In this document: in pieces, positions 10,573 through 18,763 of the stretch | Layout: every line of letters begins with the position of its first letter | Numbering within the stretch: the first letter of the stretch is position 1 | Assembly: GCF_001653475.1 (NCBI RefSeq) | Contig: NZ_CP011487.1 | Location: 1,364,001-1,428,000, forward strand | Length of the DNA stretch: 64,000 nucleotides | Source of the DNA: Helicobacter pylori | GTDB taxonomy: Bacteria > Campylobacterota > Campylobacteria > Campylobacterales > Helicobacteraceae | Direction of reading: 5' to 3' | Made by a program: the position numbers and the translations under genes | The notes under the pieces: generated by a model | Seen by the model: the letters and a program-made list of their open reading frames with translations, nothing else | What the model was told of the DNA's origin: nothing | Databases searched by the model: none

Positions 10573-11367
10573 ATGGTAACCATGAAAGATTTATTAGAAT
10601 GCGGTGTGCATTTTGGACACCAAACAAGGCGTTGGAACCCTAAAACCAAGAAATTCATTTTTGGCGTTAGGAAAAATATCCATATTATTGATTTGCAAAA
10701 AACCTTGCGCTATTTTAGATACACTTATAATATCGTGCGCGATGCGAGCGCTCAAGGCAAGAGCATCATGTTTGTAGGCACTAAAAAACAAGCCAATGAA
10801 ACTTTGAAAGAATTTGCTGAAAGCATTCAAGTCCCTTATGTCAATTACCGCTGGCTTGGTGGCATGCTAACTAATTTTAGCACCATCAGAAAATCAGTGA
10901 GAAAATTAGAAATCATTGAAGAAATGGAAAATAGCGGTCAAATTGATTTATTGACTAAAAAAGAAAAGCTCATGATTTTAAGGAAAAAAGAAAAGCTGGA
11001 TAAGTATCTTGGCGGGGTGCGCCACATGAAAAAAATCCCTGATATGATTTTTGTGATTGATGTGGCTAAAGAAAAAATCGCTGTCGCTGAAGCAAGAAAA
11101 CTCCATATCCCTATCGTGGCTCCCTTAGACACTAATTGCGACCCTGATTTAGTGGATTACCCCATTCCTGGAAATGACGATGCAATCCGCTCTATTAGGC
11201 TATTCTGTAAAGAAATGAGCGAAGCGATTTTAGAGGGGCGAGAACTCATGCAAGAAGAAATCGTCCATGCGGATGAAAATAGCGAAGAGATAGAGTATGT
11301 GAGCAATGAAGAAAAAGAAGAAATGCTCGCTGAAATCCAAAAAGAAATCACTCAAGGAGCCGAATAA
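10573..11367 (+). CDS. rpsB: 30S ribosomal protein S2
   Basis: 264 aa, begins [17 protein letters not shown] with the S2 signature and the RRWNPKMKx-type box (here [13 protein letters not shown]). [11 protein letters not shown] (about 95-105) and [13 protein letters not shown] near 190 are also typical. I chose ATG at 10573 because AAGGAG (10558-10563) lies 9 nt upstream. An in-frame extension to 10489 has no ribosome site and no S2 counterpart. The acidic Glu-rich C-terminus is normal for epsilonproteobacteria. The stop overlaps the tsf start by one base (TAATG). Confidence 0.98.
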   Translation: MVTMKDLLECGVHFGHQTRRWNPKTKKFIFGVRKNIHIIDLQKTLRYFRYTYNIVRDASAQGKSIMFVGTKKQANETLKEFAESIQVPYVNYRWLGGMLTNFSTIRKSVRKLEIIEEMENSGQIDLLTKKEKLMILRKKEKLDKYLGGVRHMKKIPDMIFVIDVAKEKIAVAEARKLHIPIVAPLDTNCDPDLVDYPIPGNDDAIRSIRLFCKEMSEAILEGRELMQEEIVHADENSEEIEYVSNEEKEEMLAEIQKEITQGAE

Positions 11368-12434
11368 TGTCAGGAATTAGTGCTCAATTAGTCAAAAAAT
11401 TAAGGGATTTAACCGATGCGGGCATGATGGATTGCAAAAAAGCCCTTGTAGAAGTGGCTGGGGATTTGCAAAAGGCTATTGATTTCTTGCGCGAAAAAGG
11501 CTTGAGTAAAGCCGCTAAAAAAGCCGATAGGATCGCTGCTGAGGGCGTAGTTGCTTTAGAAGTAGCACCTGATTTTAAAAGCGCGATGATGGTAGAAATC
11601 AATAGCGAAACGGATTTTGTGGCTAAAAATGAGGGCTTTAAGGAATTGGTTAAAAAAACTTTAGAAACGATCAAAGCCCACAATATTCATGCCACAGAAG
11701 AACTGCTTAAAAGCCCGTTAGACAACAAGCCTTTTGAAGAATATTTGCACTCTCAAATTGCTGTGATTGGTGAAAATATTTTAGTGAGAAAAATCGCTCA
11801 CTTAAAAGCCTCTAGCTCTCATATCGTCAATGGCTATGCGCATTCGAACGCCAGAGTGGGCGTGTTAATCGATATAAAATACAATAACGAGAAAAACGCT
11901 CCAAAAGCGGTTGAACTAGCCCGAAACATCGCTATGCATGCCGCAGCGATGAAACCTCAAGTGCTAGACAGCAAAGACTTTAGCCTTGATTTTGTCAAAA
12001 AAGAAACTTTAGCCTTGATCGCTGAAATTGAAAAAGACAATGAAGAGGCTAAACGCTTGGGCAAACCTTTAAAAAACATCCCCACTTTTGGGAGCCGCAT
12101 TGAATTGAGCGATGAAGTTTTAGCACGCCAAAAAAAAGCCTTTGAAGACGAATTAAAAGCGCAGGGTAAGCCTGAAAAAATCTGGGATAAAATCGTTCCT
12201 GGAAAAATGGAAAGGTTTATCGCTGATAACACCCTTATTGATCAGCGCCTGACCCTTTTAGGACAATTCTATGTCATGGACGATAAAAAGACTATCGCTC
12301 AAGTGCTTGCTGATTATTCCAAAGAGTGGGATGATGATTTACAAATCACTGAGTATGCGCGTTTTGAATTGGGCGAAGGCATTGAGAAAAAGGCAGAAAA
12401 TTTCGCTGAAGAAGTGGCTTTGCAAATGAAGTGA
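11367..12434 (+). CDS. tsf: elongation factor Ts
   Basis: 355 aa guanine-nucleotide exchange factor for EF-Tu. N-terminal UBA-like LRDLTDAGMMDCKKAL (about 12-27) and EINSETDFVAKNEGF (about 76-90, the TDFV exchange motif) are intact. Translationally coupled to rpsB, as in most bacteria. A 14-bp hairpin starts inside the stop codon region. Confidence 0.98.
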   Translation: MSGISAQLVKKLRDLTDAGMMDCKKALVEVAGDLQKAIDFLREKGLSKAAKKADRIAAEGVVALEVAPDFKSAMMVEINSETDFVAKNEGFKELVKKTLETIKAHNIHATEELLKSPLDNKPFEEYLHSQIAVIGENILVRKIAHLKASSSHIVNGYAHSNARVGVLIDIKYNNEKNAPKAVELARNIAMHAAAMKPQVLDSKDFSLDFVKKETLALIAEIEKDNEEAKRLGKPLKNIPTFGSRIELSDEVLARQKKAFEDELKAQGKPEKIWDKIVPGKMERFIADNTLIDQRLTLLGQFYVMDDKKTIAQVLADYSKEWDDDLQITEYARFELGEGIEKKAENFAEEVALQMK

Positions 12435-12465
12435 GCTTTTAAGTGCGTTTTGCACTTAAAAGCTC
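12433..12465 (+). terminator. stem-loop closing the rpsB-tsf operon
   Basis: Perfect 14-bp inverted repeat (GAGCTTTTAAGTGC, loop GTTTT, then its complement) overlapping the last bases of tsf. It lacks a strong T-run afterwards, so it may act more as a 3' stabiliser than as a strict Rho-independent terminator. Confidence 0.7.
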
Positions 12466-12493
12466 TCATAACTTTAACCATCAATAAACTAAC

Positions 12494-13576
12494 ATGCCTT
12501 ACAGACTGGAAAAAGACTTCCAAGACTTAATCGCTAGTAACAACAACATTCAAAAAGATATTTGCTCTATTTTAGAAATGGATTATAAGGATTTTAAGTT
12601 GTTAAGAGAGGACACTTATATCAATGGCATTACAGCAGACTTCACGCTTTTTAAAAAAAATAAAGTTAGAGCCATTATAGAGTGCAAAGGCGGAGCTATC
12701 GGGGTGAGCGAGTATGTTCGTGGTATCGGTCAAATTTTTCAATACGAATATTTTTTTGAAAATCATCTAAGCCTTAAAAATTATGGATTTTGCCAAAATT
12801 TTAATAGTGTATTGATTTTTCCTGAAAGCGTGTTAAAAAACAACGATTTTAATGTGGGGCTTTTCAAATACCCCAAAAGCAAGAAAATTTTAGAAATTAA
12901 TTCGCATAATTTAGTTGTTAGGCACATTAATGATAACGAATTAGAGAAATTAAGAGAGACAAAACATAGGGATTTTAAGGTAATTTCGCCTTATTATGTG
13001 CGTGATATTAGATTTTTTGAAGTGTATTTCTTGCTCCAAGTTTTAGCCATTTTCAAATTTAAAAATAAATTAGCACATCGTAAAAACATAGAAGAAACTA
13101 TTTTAAAAAAGACCCATTCGCTTAATAATGGTAATTGGCGGAATGTTTTTATCACGCTATCCACATTGGGTTTCATTGATAGCAAAAATTATCCTACAAG
13201 TATCGGTTTAGACTTTGTAAATATGAGCTATAGCGAATTTCTTGTGATAGTTTTTGAAAGTTATATCAAGCCTTACTATATAGAGATTTTCAAACTTGTA
13301 GAAAATGATACGCGTAATTTAAAAAATAATGAAATTGCAGAACGCATTAAGATGGATTTTAACAACCATGAAGTCTTATTTTTGACTGAGTCAAATTCAA
13401 GATATATTTCATCATGGCTTAATATAGCCAAAGATGATTTTGCTTTTTTTAGTTTTACTAAAAGATTAGCACAAAGGCAACTGATTTTTAACCCTTTTAC
13501 CAGCAATAAAGAAAATTTTATTAAACATATTGAAAAATATTCACTATATAATAACTATTGGGTGCAAATACGCTAA
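12494..13576 (+). CDS. PD-(D/E)XK nuclease-like protein, probable restriction-system component
   Basis: 360 aa, not recognised by name. Near the N-terminus it has a nuclease-fold signature: ITADF (Asp49), then a strand and IIECKGG (Glu63-x-Lys65), followed by a helix rich in GIGQIFQYEYF, a pattern common in restriction enzymes. Residues 170-360 are mostly alpha-helical with alternating basic and aromatic residues, possibly winged-helix DNA recognition. Codon use is very AT-rich compared with tsf. It converges on the next gene with a 4-bp overlap (13573-13576), so it is not in that operon. Could be a solitary restriction enzyme or an accessory nuclease. Confidence 0.7.
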   Translation: MPYRLEKDFQDLIASNNNIQKDICSILEMDYKDFKLLREDTYINGITADFTLFKKNKVRAIIECKGGAIGVSEYVRGIGQIFQYEYFFENHLSLKNYGFCQNFNSVLIFPESVLKNNDFNVGLFKYPKSKKILEINSHNLVVRHINDNELEKLRETKHRDFKVISPYYVRDIRFFEVYFLLQVLAIFKFKNKLAHRKNIEETILKKTHSLNNGNWRNVFITLSTLGFIDSKNYPTSIGLDFVNMSYSEFLVIVFESYIKPYYIEIFKLVENDTRNLKNNEIAERIKMDFNNHEVLFLTESNSRYISSWLNIAKDDFAFFSFTKRLAQRQLIFNPFTSNKENFIKHIEKYSLYNNYWVQIR

Positions 13577-14304
13577 TGAGTGAGTGTTTTCAAAAATTTC
13601 AAGACATTCTGCTCTCTTAAAATGTGGTTGTGCGAAAAGAAGCTTTCAATCTGGTGGTGGTTAGAAAATTCCTTTTTATGTTCATAAGCCTTTCTAATGT
13701 AGGGGGCAAACCCAAAAGGGTTTTCTAAATCCTTTAAGGCGTTTTTCAAACTTTCTTCATCTTTATCTAAAGTATCAAAATACTTGAGCAAGACCTCTCT
13801 GGTTTCATAACTCAAAATATCTGAGCCTTTAAAAAAAGTGATGTTTGCATTAGCGACTCCATACACATAAATTGCATTGGGTTTAGGCAGGTTTGAATTC
13901 CACATGGGGCGAGATGTTTGAAGATTTTTTTCACCCTTATCGTTTTTAGAAAACTTGATTTCAATCCCTACCACATAATCAAAAATAAAAACCAAAAAAT
14001 CAGGGTAATTTTGTGAGCCAAAAGGCTGGTATAAAAAATGGCTTGTAAGGTTTGAAAAAGGGTTTTTAAGGGTGTTTAGGTGATTTTTTTCTAAAACTTG
14101 CTTTTTGAGTTGGCTAAAAGTGGTTTTGATTTCCTTATTAGGCTTTTCTTCAATATGGCTTAATTCTTCTGTTAAATCGCCGTTGATTTCGCTAAAGTGT
14201 TTTTTTAATTCATTCCTAAATTTGTTTTCAAACTGCTCCCCTGTGTTAGAACTTGCAAAAAACTTTCTTTTATGGGTAATTTCTTGAAACACTTTTTCAA
14301 GCAT
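13573..14304 (-). CDS. type II restriction endonuclease candidate
   Basis: 243 aa. A PD-(D/E)XK core is visible: NYPDF (Pro101-Asp102), hydrophobic strand, then GIEIKFSKND (Glu115, Lys117). The basic, polar remainder and the length match small type II restriction enzymes. Its ATG overlaps the 3' end of the methyltransferase gene by 8 bp and has AAAGG 7 nt upstream, so M and R form one coupled unit, the usual order that lets protection appear first. The target sequence cannot be read from the protein. Confidence 0.75.
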   Translation of the reverse strand: MLEKVFQEITHKRKFFASSNTGEQFENKFRNELKKHFSEINGDLTEELSHIEEKPNKEIKTTFSQLKKQVLEKNHLNTLKNPFSNLTSHFLYQPFGSQNYPDFLVFIFDYVVGIEIKFSKNDKGEKNLQTSRPMWNSNLPKPNAIYVYGVANANITFFKGSDILSYETREVLLKYFDTLDKDEESLKNALKDLENPFGFAPYIRKAYEHKKEFSNHHQIESFFSHNHILREQNVLKFLKTLTH

Positions 14305-15193
14305 GCATTTCCTTTAATTTGCAATATTCTTCCACAAAATCATAAGTAGAAAACCCTAAAACTTGTGTGTTTTTATGAGCGAGTTTGTTAAAATCAATTT
14401 TATGGATAATCATTAAAGCTTCTTTGGAGTGGGCTTTAATAAAAAAATATTGTCGGTTTTTAATCAGTAAATTTGCATTGGTGATCTTTTCGTTGTAATC
14501 ATAAAAGCCTTGTCTCACCACCGCAAAATCCCATTGGTATTTTTCTTTGTTGAAATATTTAAGGGTGTGTGGCGTGTTGTTATGAATATAAGTGATGAAG
14601 TCATTATGGCGGATTTTTGGGGGTGCAATGATCCGTTCGTCTTTAAGATTTAAGGCGATATTTTTATGCATATAGATTTGAAAAACACATTTCACATCAT
14701 AGGGCCGTTCACTAAAAATAAAAGCGTTTTTTTCTAAATCAGCGTTTAAAACCAATTTTGCACGCTTATCAATGTGTTTTTGGATAGAATAGCGTTTGAA
14801 TAAATTGGGCAAAATAAACGCTACAATAGGTGCTTCGTTTAAAGATTTGTTTAAAAAATCTAATGCTAATTTCCCTCTATGCCCAAAAGGAGGGTTGCCA
14901 ATAATGATGCACTTTTTGTTAAACTCAATCCATTCCAACAAATAATCTTTTTTTTGAATGCCTTGAGCTTTAGGGGCAATATCAAGGGCGAGACAATCAG
15001 CAATCCCTAATCCTTTTAACGCATCAACAAAGCTCCCACTCCCTGCACTTGGCTCTAAAAAATGGAATGCGTTTAAGTCTAGCCCTAGATTTTGATTGAT
15101 GAGATCTTTTAATAAATCCAAACAAAATCGTGCGATTTTGGGATGGGTGTAAAAAGCGTCTAAATTCTTTTGCAAGGCAGTATTACTAACCAT
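14297..15193 (-). CDS. N6-adenine DNA methyltransferase (type II)
   Basis: 298 aa. Motif X-like region LDAFYTHPKIA (11-21), motif I FLEPSAGSGSF (45-55) for S-adenosylmethionine, and catalytic motif IV as NPPF (100-103, IIIGNPPFGHRG). The order X-I-IV marks a gamma-type adenine methyltransferase, and the C-terminal half is the likely target-recognition part. It is coupled to the endonuclease gene immediately downstream. The island sits between tsf and fbp, which are not neighbours in the reference genome as I recall it. Confidence 0.88.
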   Translation of the reverse strand: MVSNTALQKNLDAFYTHPKIARFCLDLLKDLINQNLGLDLNAFHFLEPSAGSGSFVDALKGLGIADCLALDIAPKAQGIQKKDYLLEWIEFNKKCIIIGNPPFGHRGKLALDFLNKSLNEAPIVAFILPNLFKRYSIQKHIDKRAKLVLNADLEKNAFIFSERPYDVKCVFQIYMHKNIALNLKDERIIAPPKIRHNDFITYIHNNTPHTLKYFNKEKYQWDFAVVRQGFYDYNEKITNANLLIKNRQYFFIKAHSKEALMIIHKIDFNKLAHKNTQVLGFSTYDFVEEYCKLKEMHA

Positions 15194-15205
15194 TTTAACC
15201 CCATT

Positions 15206-15412
15206 TTAGTTGAAATCAAACCCACCTGCTTCGCCTAAACTCATGCTTTCATAAGCCGCATTCACATAGCTGTTGCGGATCTCGCATTTTAAAACCTTAT
15301 CGCATTTCAAGCAACTCGCTACTTGTTTTTCTTCTTGGCATGCTTGCAATTTCAAAAGAGCGTCATTAAAACGCTTTTCATATTCTAATTTTTTAGTGCT
15401 ATTTTGCATCAT
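15206..15412 (-). CDS. conserved hypothetical small protein (HP1384-like)
   Basis: 68 aa, charged, with a Cys cluster: ACQEE...SCLKCDKVLKCEIRNSY (Cys residues at about 24, 34, 37, 43). The CxxC...C spacing could bind zinc, but I see no named domain. Start overlaps the fbp stop (ATGA, with a second ATG immediately after), so it is coupled to fbp. The conserved tail is YVNAAYESMSLGEAGGF. Function unknown. Confidence 0.75.
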   Translation of the reverse strand: MMQNSTKKLEYEKRFNDALLKLQACQEEKQVASCLKCDKVLKCEIRNSYVNAAYESMSLGEAGGFDFN

Positions 15413-16281
15413 TCTCCCTTTAAATATTTTTCTAAAATTTGAGCTTCATGCTGGCTGGTCAAATAGCATTCGCTTTTTTCATGGTAGCTTTCTACGCTTT
15501 GCTCTAGCAAACGCTTTTTAACCCCCTTATCAAAATAAAACGCTTCCCCTTTAGCTTTTTCAACCATCAAGGCTAAAGGAAAGACTTCAAAAAGCTTTCG
15601 CAATTTCTTTTGCGGGTAGGAAAACATTCCGCCTTTTTTGATGAGCACATGATGAACATCAGCCACCATAGATCCTGAGTATCGTAAGCGGTAATTTTCT
15701 GCAAAAAACCCTTCTAAAGCCTTTTTTAAGCCCAAAGAAAAATCCTTTTGATTGCCTCCGCTAGCGATGATCTTACCCTTATTTTCTAAAATAATGGTTT
15801 CTATAAAATGGAACTTGTTTTGGTAAAATGCGTAACGATAAACTTCTTCTAAAGCCACCACCAATTCTATTTTATGCCCAAAAACCACATAAAGGCTTGC
15901 GGCTAAATTTTGCGCCTTATAATCCTTTTCATAAATCCCTATAATCGTGCCTACTAAGAAATTCGCCTCCATCACTGAGCTCCCGTCTAGCGGATCATAA
16001 GCGATCAAATAAGAGCCGTTTTCTTTAGTAACGGGCGTTTCTTTTTCTTCGCTAAAAACGCTTTTCACATTTTCTAAACTCAAAAAATTTTCTTCTAAAA
16101 ATTTGTCTAGGGCTAAATCCGCTTTAATAGGCGTATCCCCGCTGCTGTTTTCTAACTTAGTGTAACTCCCAGCGTCTGGCTTTTCTAAAATCTCTTGGGC
16201 TTTTTTAACCCCTTTTTCTAAAAGACTAATGATTTCTATAACGATGTTTGCATGCTTGCCTTTAAAATGTTTGTAATCCAT
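15409..16281 (-). CDS. fbp: class I fructose-1,6-bisphosphatase
   Basis: 290 aa gluconeogenic enzyme that hydrolyses fructose-1,6-bisphosphate. Metal-binding signature AYDPLDGSS (94-102), ahead of it FSEEKE (76-81), and the sugar-phosphate loop RYSGSMVADVHH (about 199-210). It is shorter than E. coli Fbp (332 aa) but has all core motifs. Divergent from rpe across a 70-bp gap, pairing two sugar-phosphate enzymes. H. pylori depends on gluconeogenesis from amino acids, and this enzyme sits in that route. Confidence 0.95.
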   Translation of the reverse strand: MDYKHFKGKHANIVIEIISLLEKGVKKAQEILEKPDAGSYTKLENSSGDTPIKADLALDKFLEENFLSLENVKSVFSEEKETPVTKENGSYLIAYDPLDGSSVMEANFLVGTIIGIYEKDYKAQNLAASLYVVFGHKIELVVALEEVYRYAFYQNKFHFIETIILENKGKIIASGGNQKDFSLGLKKALEGFFAENYRLRYSGSMVADVHHVLIKKGGMFSYPQKKLRKLFEVFPLALMVEKAKGEAFYFDKGVKKRLLEQSVESYHEKSECYLTSQHEAQILEKYLKGE

Positions 16282-16351
16282 AAAAACCCTTTTATGATTT
16301 GGTTAAAGATGCTAATATTTTACTTGAAAACATTGAAAATAGGGAAGTATT

Positions 16352-17005
16352 TTGAAAGTAGCTCCGAGCCTTTTGAGTGCTGATTTTATGCATTTAGCCA
16401 AAGAGATAGGTAGCGTGAGTAACGCTGATTTTTTGCATGTGGATGTGATGGATGGGCATTATGTGCCTAATTTAACCATGGGGCCTATGGTTTTAGAGAA
16501 TGTTACTCAAATGAGCAAAGTGCCTTTAGATGTGCATTTAATGGTAGAAAATGCGAGCTTTTTTGTGGGATTATTCGCTCCTTTAAACCCGCAAATCATT
16601 AGCATTCATGCAGAAAATGAAAAGCACCCCCACAGGGTGTTGCAACTCATTAAAAATGCAGGCATCACGCCAGGTGTTGTTCTCAACCCCCACACGCATG
16701 AAGAAAGCATTAAATACTTGCTAGAAAGCGTGGGGCTGGTGCTTTTAATGAGCGTGAATCCGGGCTTTGGCGGTCAGAAATTTTTAGATCTTGTGCTAGA
16801 AAAATGCTTGAAAGTTAAAGAATTGATTAAGCACTACAACCCTGGCTGTCTTTTAGAAGTGGATGGGGGCGTGAATGATCAAAATATCTTTGAACTCCAA
16901 CAAGCGGGCGTGGATGTTGTGGTTTCAGGGAGTTATATTTTTAAATCTAAAGATCGTAAGCTGGCTATTGAAGGCTTACAGAATGTCAGACAGCCTCTTG
17001 CATAA
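16352..17005 (+). CDS. rpe: ribulose-phosphate 3-epimerase
   Basis: 217 aa TIM barrel interconverting ribulose-5-P and xylulose-5-P. HVDVMDGHYVPN (29-40) supplies the metal ligands His and Asp, VNPGFGGQKF (about 137-146) the phosphate grip, and EVDGGVN (about 171-177) the second Asp. Start codon is TTG (16352-16354), with AGGGAAG four to five bases upstream; KVAPSLLSADF is the canonical family start, so no earlier ATG is needed. The 3' end overlaps dnaQ by 23 bp. Confidence 0.96.
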   Translation: MKVAPSLLSADFMHLAKEIGSVSNADFLHVDVMDGHYVPNLTMGPMVLENVTQMSKVPLDVHLMVENASFFVGLFAPLNPQIISIHAENEKHPHRVLQLIKNAGITPGVVLNPHTHEESIKYLLESVGLVLLMSVNPGFGGQKFLDLVLEKCLKVKELIKHYNPGCLLEVDGGVNDQNIFELQQAGVDVVVSGSYIFKSKDRKLAIEGLQNVRQPLA

Positions 17006-17846
17006 AGATATTCAAGCCCTAATCGCTCGCTTAAAGCACCAGGATTTAAGCTTAGGCATGCTAGAAAAATCGCTCTCTCGCCTTATTTATGATGAAATCA
17101 ATTTGGAATATTTAAAAGCGTGCGGGCTTAATTTCATAGAAACGAGCGAAAATTTAATCACGCTCAAAAACCTTAAAACCCCCCTTAAAGATGAGGTTTT
17201 TTCCTTTGTTGATTTAGAGACCACCGGCTCTTGCCCCCTAAAACATGAGATTTTAGAAATCGGAGCCGTGCAAGTGATGGGGGGGGAAATCATCAATCGT
17301 TTTGAAACCCTTGTGAAAGTCAAAAGCGTGCCTGATTATATCGCTGAGCTTACAGGCATCGCTTATGAAGACACTCTAAACGCCCCAAGTGTGCATGAAG
17401 CTTTGCAAGAATTGCGGCTTTTTTTAGGCAATAGCGTGTTTGTAGCCCATAATGCTAATTTTGATTACAACTTTTTAGGGCGTTATTTTATAGAAAAATT
17501 GCATTGCCCCTTATTGAATTTAAAGCTTTGCACTTTGGATTTATCCAAACGAGCCATTTTATCCATGCGTTATTCTTTGAGCTTTTTAAAAGAGTTTTTA
17601 GGGTTTGGCATAGAAGTCAGCCATAGAGCCTATGCGGACGCTTTAGCGAGCTATAAGCTCTTTGAAATATGCCTATTAAACTTGCCTAGTTACATCAAAA
17701 CGACGATGGATTTGATTGATTTTTCCCAATGCACTAACACCTTAATCAAAAGACCCCCAAGGGCCAGATACCAAGAGACTCCACCGCCATTTTCTCTTTT
17801 TGAGAGGACAAAGGGCTTGTTAAACATCATAAAAGCAACCAGTTAA
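16983..17846 (+). CDS. dnaQ: DNA polymerase III epsilon-type 3'-5' exonuclease
   Basis: 287 aa. DEDDh proofreading exonuclease: FVDLETTG (Asp77, Glu79), VAHNANFDYNFL (second Asp) and SHRAYADA (His and final Asp). An N-terminal extension of about 70 residues precedes the nuclease core. ATG at 16983 chosen over an earlier in-frame start because GAAGG lies 8 nt upstream and the earlier frame runs deep in rpe. Co-transcribed with rpe. Confidence 0.93.
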   Translation: MSDSLLHKDIQALIARLKHQDLSLGMLEKSLSRLIYDEINLEYLKACGLNFIETSENLITLKNLKTPLKDEVFSFVDLETTGSCPLKHEILEIGAVQVMGGEIINRFETLVKVKSVPDYIAELTGIAYEDTLNAPSVHEALQELRLFLGNSVFVAHNANFDYNFLGRYFIEKLHCPLLNLKLCTLDLSKRAILSMRYSLSFLKEFLGFGIEVSHRAYADALASYKLFEICLLNLPSYIKTTMDLIDFSQCTNTLIKRPPRARYQETPPPFSLFERTKGLLNIIKATS

Positions 17847-17893
17847 ACGAAAATTGTTTAATTGGGTTTGATTAGGGATAAAATTTTATTCCA

Positions 17894-18418
17894 TCATTTT
17901 TGTTCTTTGAGAATGCCGCATGCTTCTTTTAACCCTAATTCGCAAGCCTTTTTAAGACTTTCTGTCATTTGTTTTTCATCTTTTGCTACGCCTTTAGCTT
18001 CATTATAAAGTGCTGCTAATGCGTAACACCCTTTAGCATCGTTTAATTTACAACCTTTAGAGAAATATTCAAAAGCTTTTTTAAGATCTTTTGTTACGCC
18101 TTGACCAAAAAAATAAGCCCCTCCTAATTTAGAACACCCTTGGGCATTGTTTAATTCACAAGATTTAGAGTAGTATTTTAAAGCTTTTTTAAAATTTTTT
18201 GTTACGCTTCCACCATTATGATAAATATCCCCTAAAATTACACAACCGTCGCTATCGTTCAATCCGCAAGCTTTTTCAAAATATTTCTTGGCTCTAGTGG
18301 AATTTTTATCCGTGCAAATCGTTATACCTGAAAACATAAGCCCTTTAGGGTCTTGCTCTGCCATTAACCCCCAAACATAAAACCCTAAAAACCGCTCCCT
18401 AACATGGCAAAAATTCAT
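17894..18418 (-). pseudogene. Hcp/Sel1-repeat cysteine-rich protein, signal peptide frameshifted
   Basis: The frame encodes 174 aa with about four Sel1-like repeats, each with the Hcp Cys pair spaced eight apart (KKYFEKACGLNDSDGC, YYSKSCELNNAQGC, YFSKGCKLNDAKGC, then KKACELGLKEAC). Hcp proteins are secreted, disulfide-linked and about 250-300 aa. Here the expected export signal is broken: ATG TTA GGG (MLG, the usual Hcp start, ATG at 18403-18405) hits a TAG after six codons, whereas the frame above resumes at LMAEQDPKG, the normal post-signal sequence. The array is also shorter than in HcpA. A cytosolic product from the upstream ATG would lack a signal peptide, so I call it a remnant. Confidence 0.7.
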
Positions 18419-18447
18419 AAAAGAATAGAGGGTTATTTTGCGATACC

Positions 18448-18744
18448 CTACCCCACAATATCCAACAAATGCTCTTCATGCCACAATTCAATTTCTTCTT
18501 CTTCCAAGCCAAACGCCTTAGTCCTTTGGCTGTTTGGGTAGCGGTTTTTAGAGCCTTCTTTAGGGTCTTTATCGCTAATAGCTTGCATGTTTTCTAACGC
18601 CCTTGTTTCTTGGGCTAATTCAAGCTTGCTTTGAAAGCTTTGTGCTAAATCCAGCATATCACTTCTTGCACCCTGTTGGATAGCAGAATTTAAAGGAGCG
18701 TTTTGGTTGATATAAGTTACATTGCCTAAAGCTGAAACACCCAT
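18448..18744 (-). CDS. conserved hypothetical protein
   Basis: 98 aa, begins MGVSALGNVTYINQNAPL, polar and acidic with a helix-prone middle (LDLAQSFQSKLELAQETRALENM, about 31-53) and a very acidic EEEEIELWHEEHLLDIVG end. No signal peptide or membrane segment. Good ribosome site (AGGAGG at about 18750-18755) 6-7 nt from the ATG. It lies 20 bp downstream of the NFACT gene and is probably co-transcribed with it. Not recognised; a small cytosolic adaptor is as far as I can go. Confidence 0.75.
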   Translation of the reverse strand: MGVSALGNVTYINQNAPLNSAIQQGARSDMLDLAQSFQSKLELAQETRALENMQAISDKDPKEGSKNRYPNSQRTKAFGLEEEEIELWHEEHLLDIVG

Positions 18745-18763
18745 GCTAACCTCCTTAGAATGT

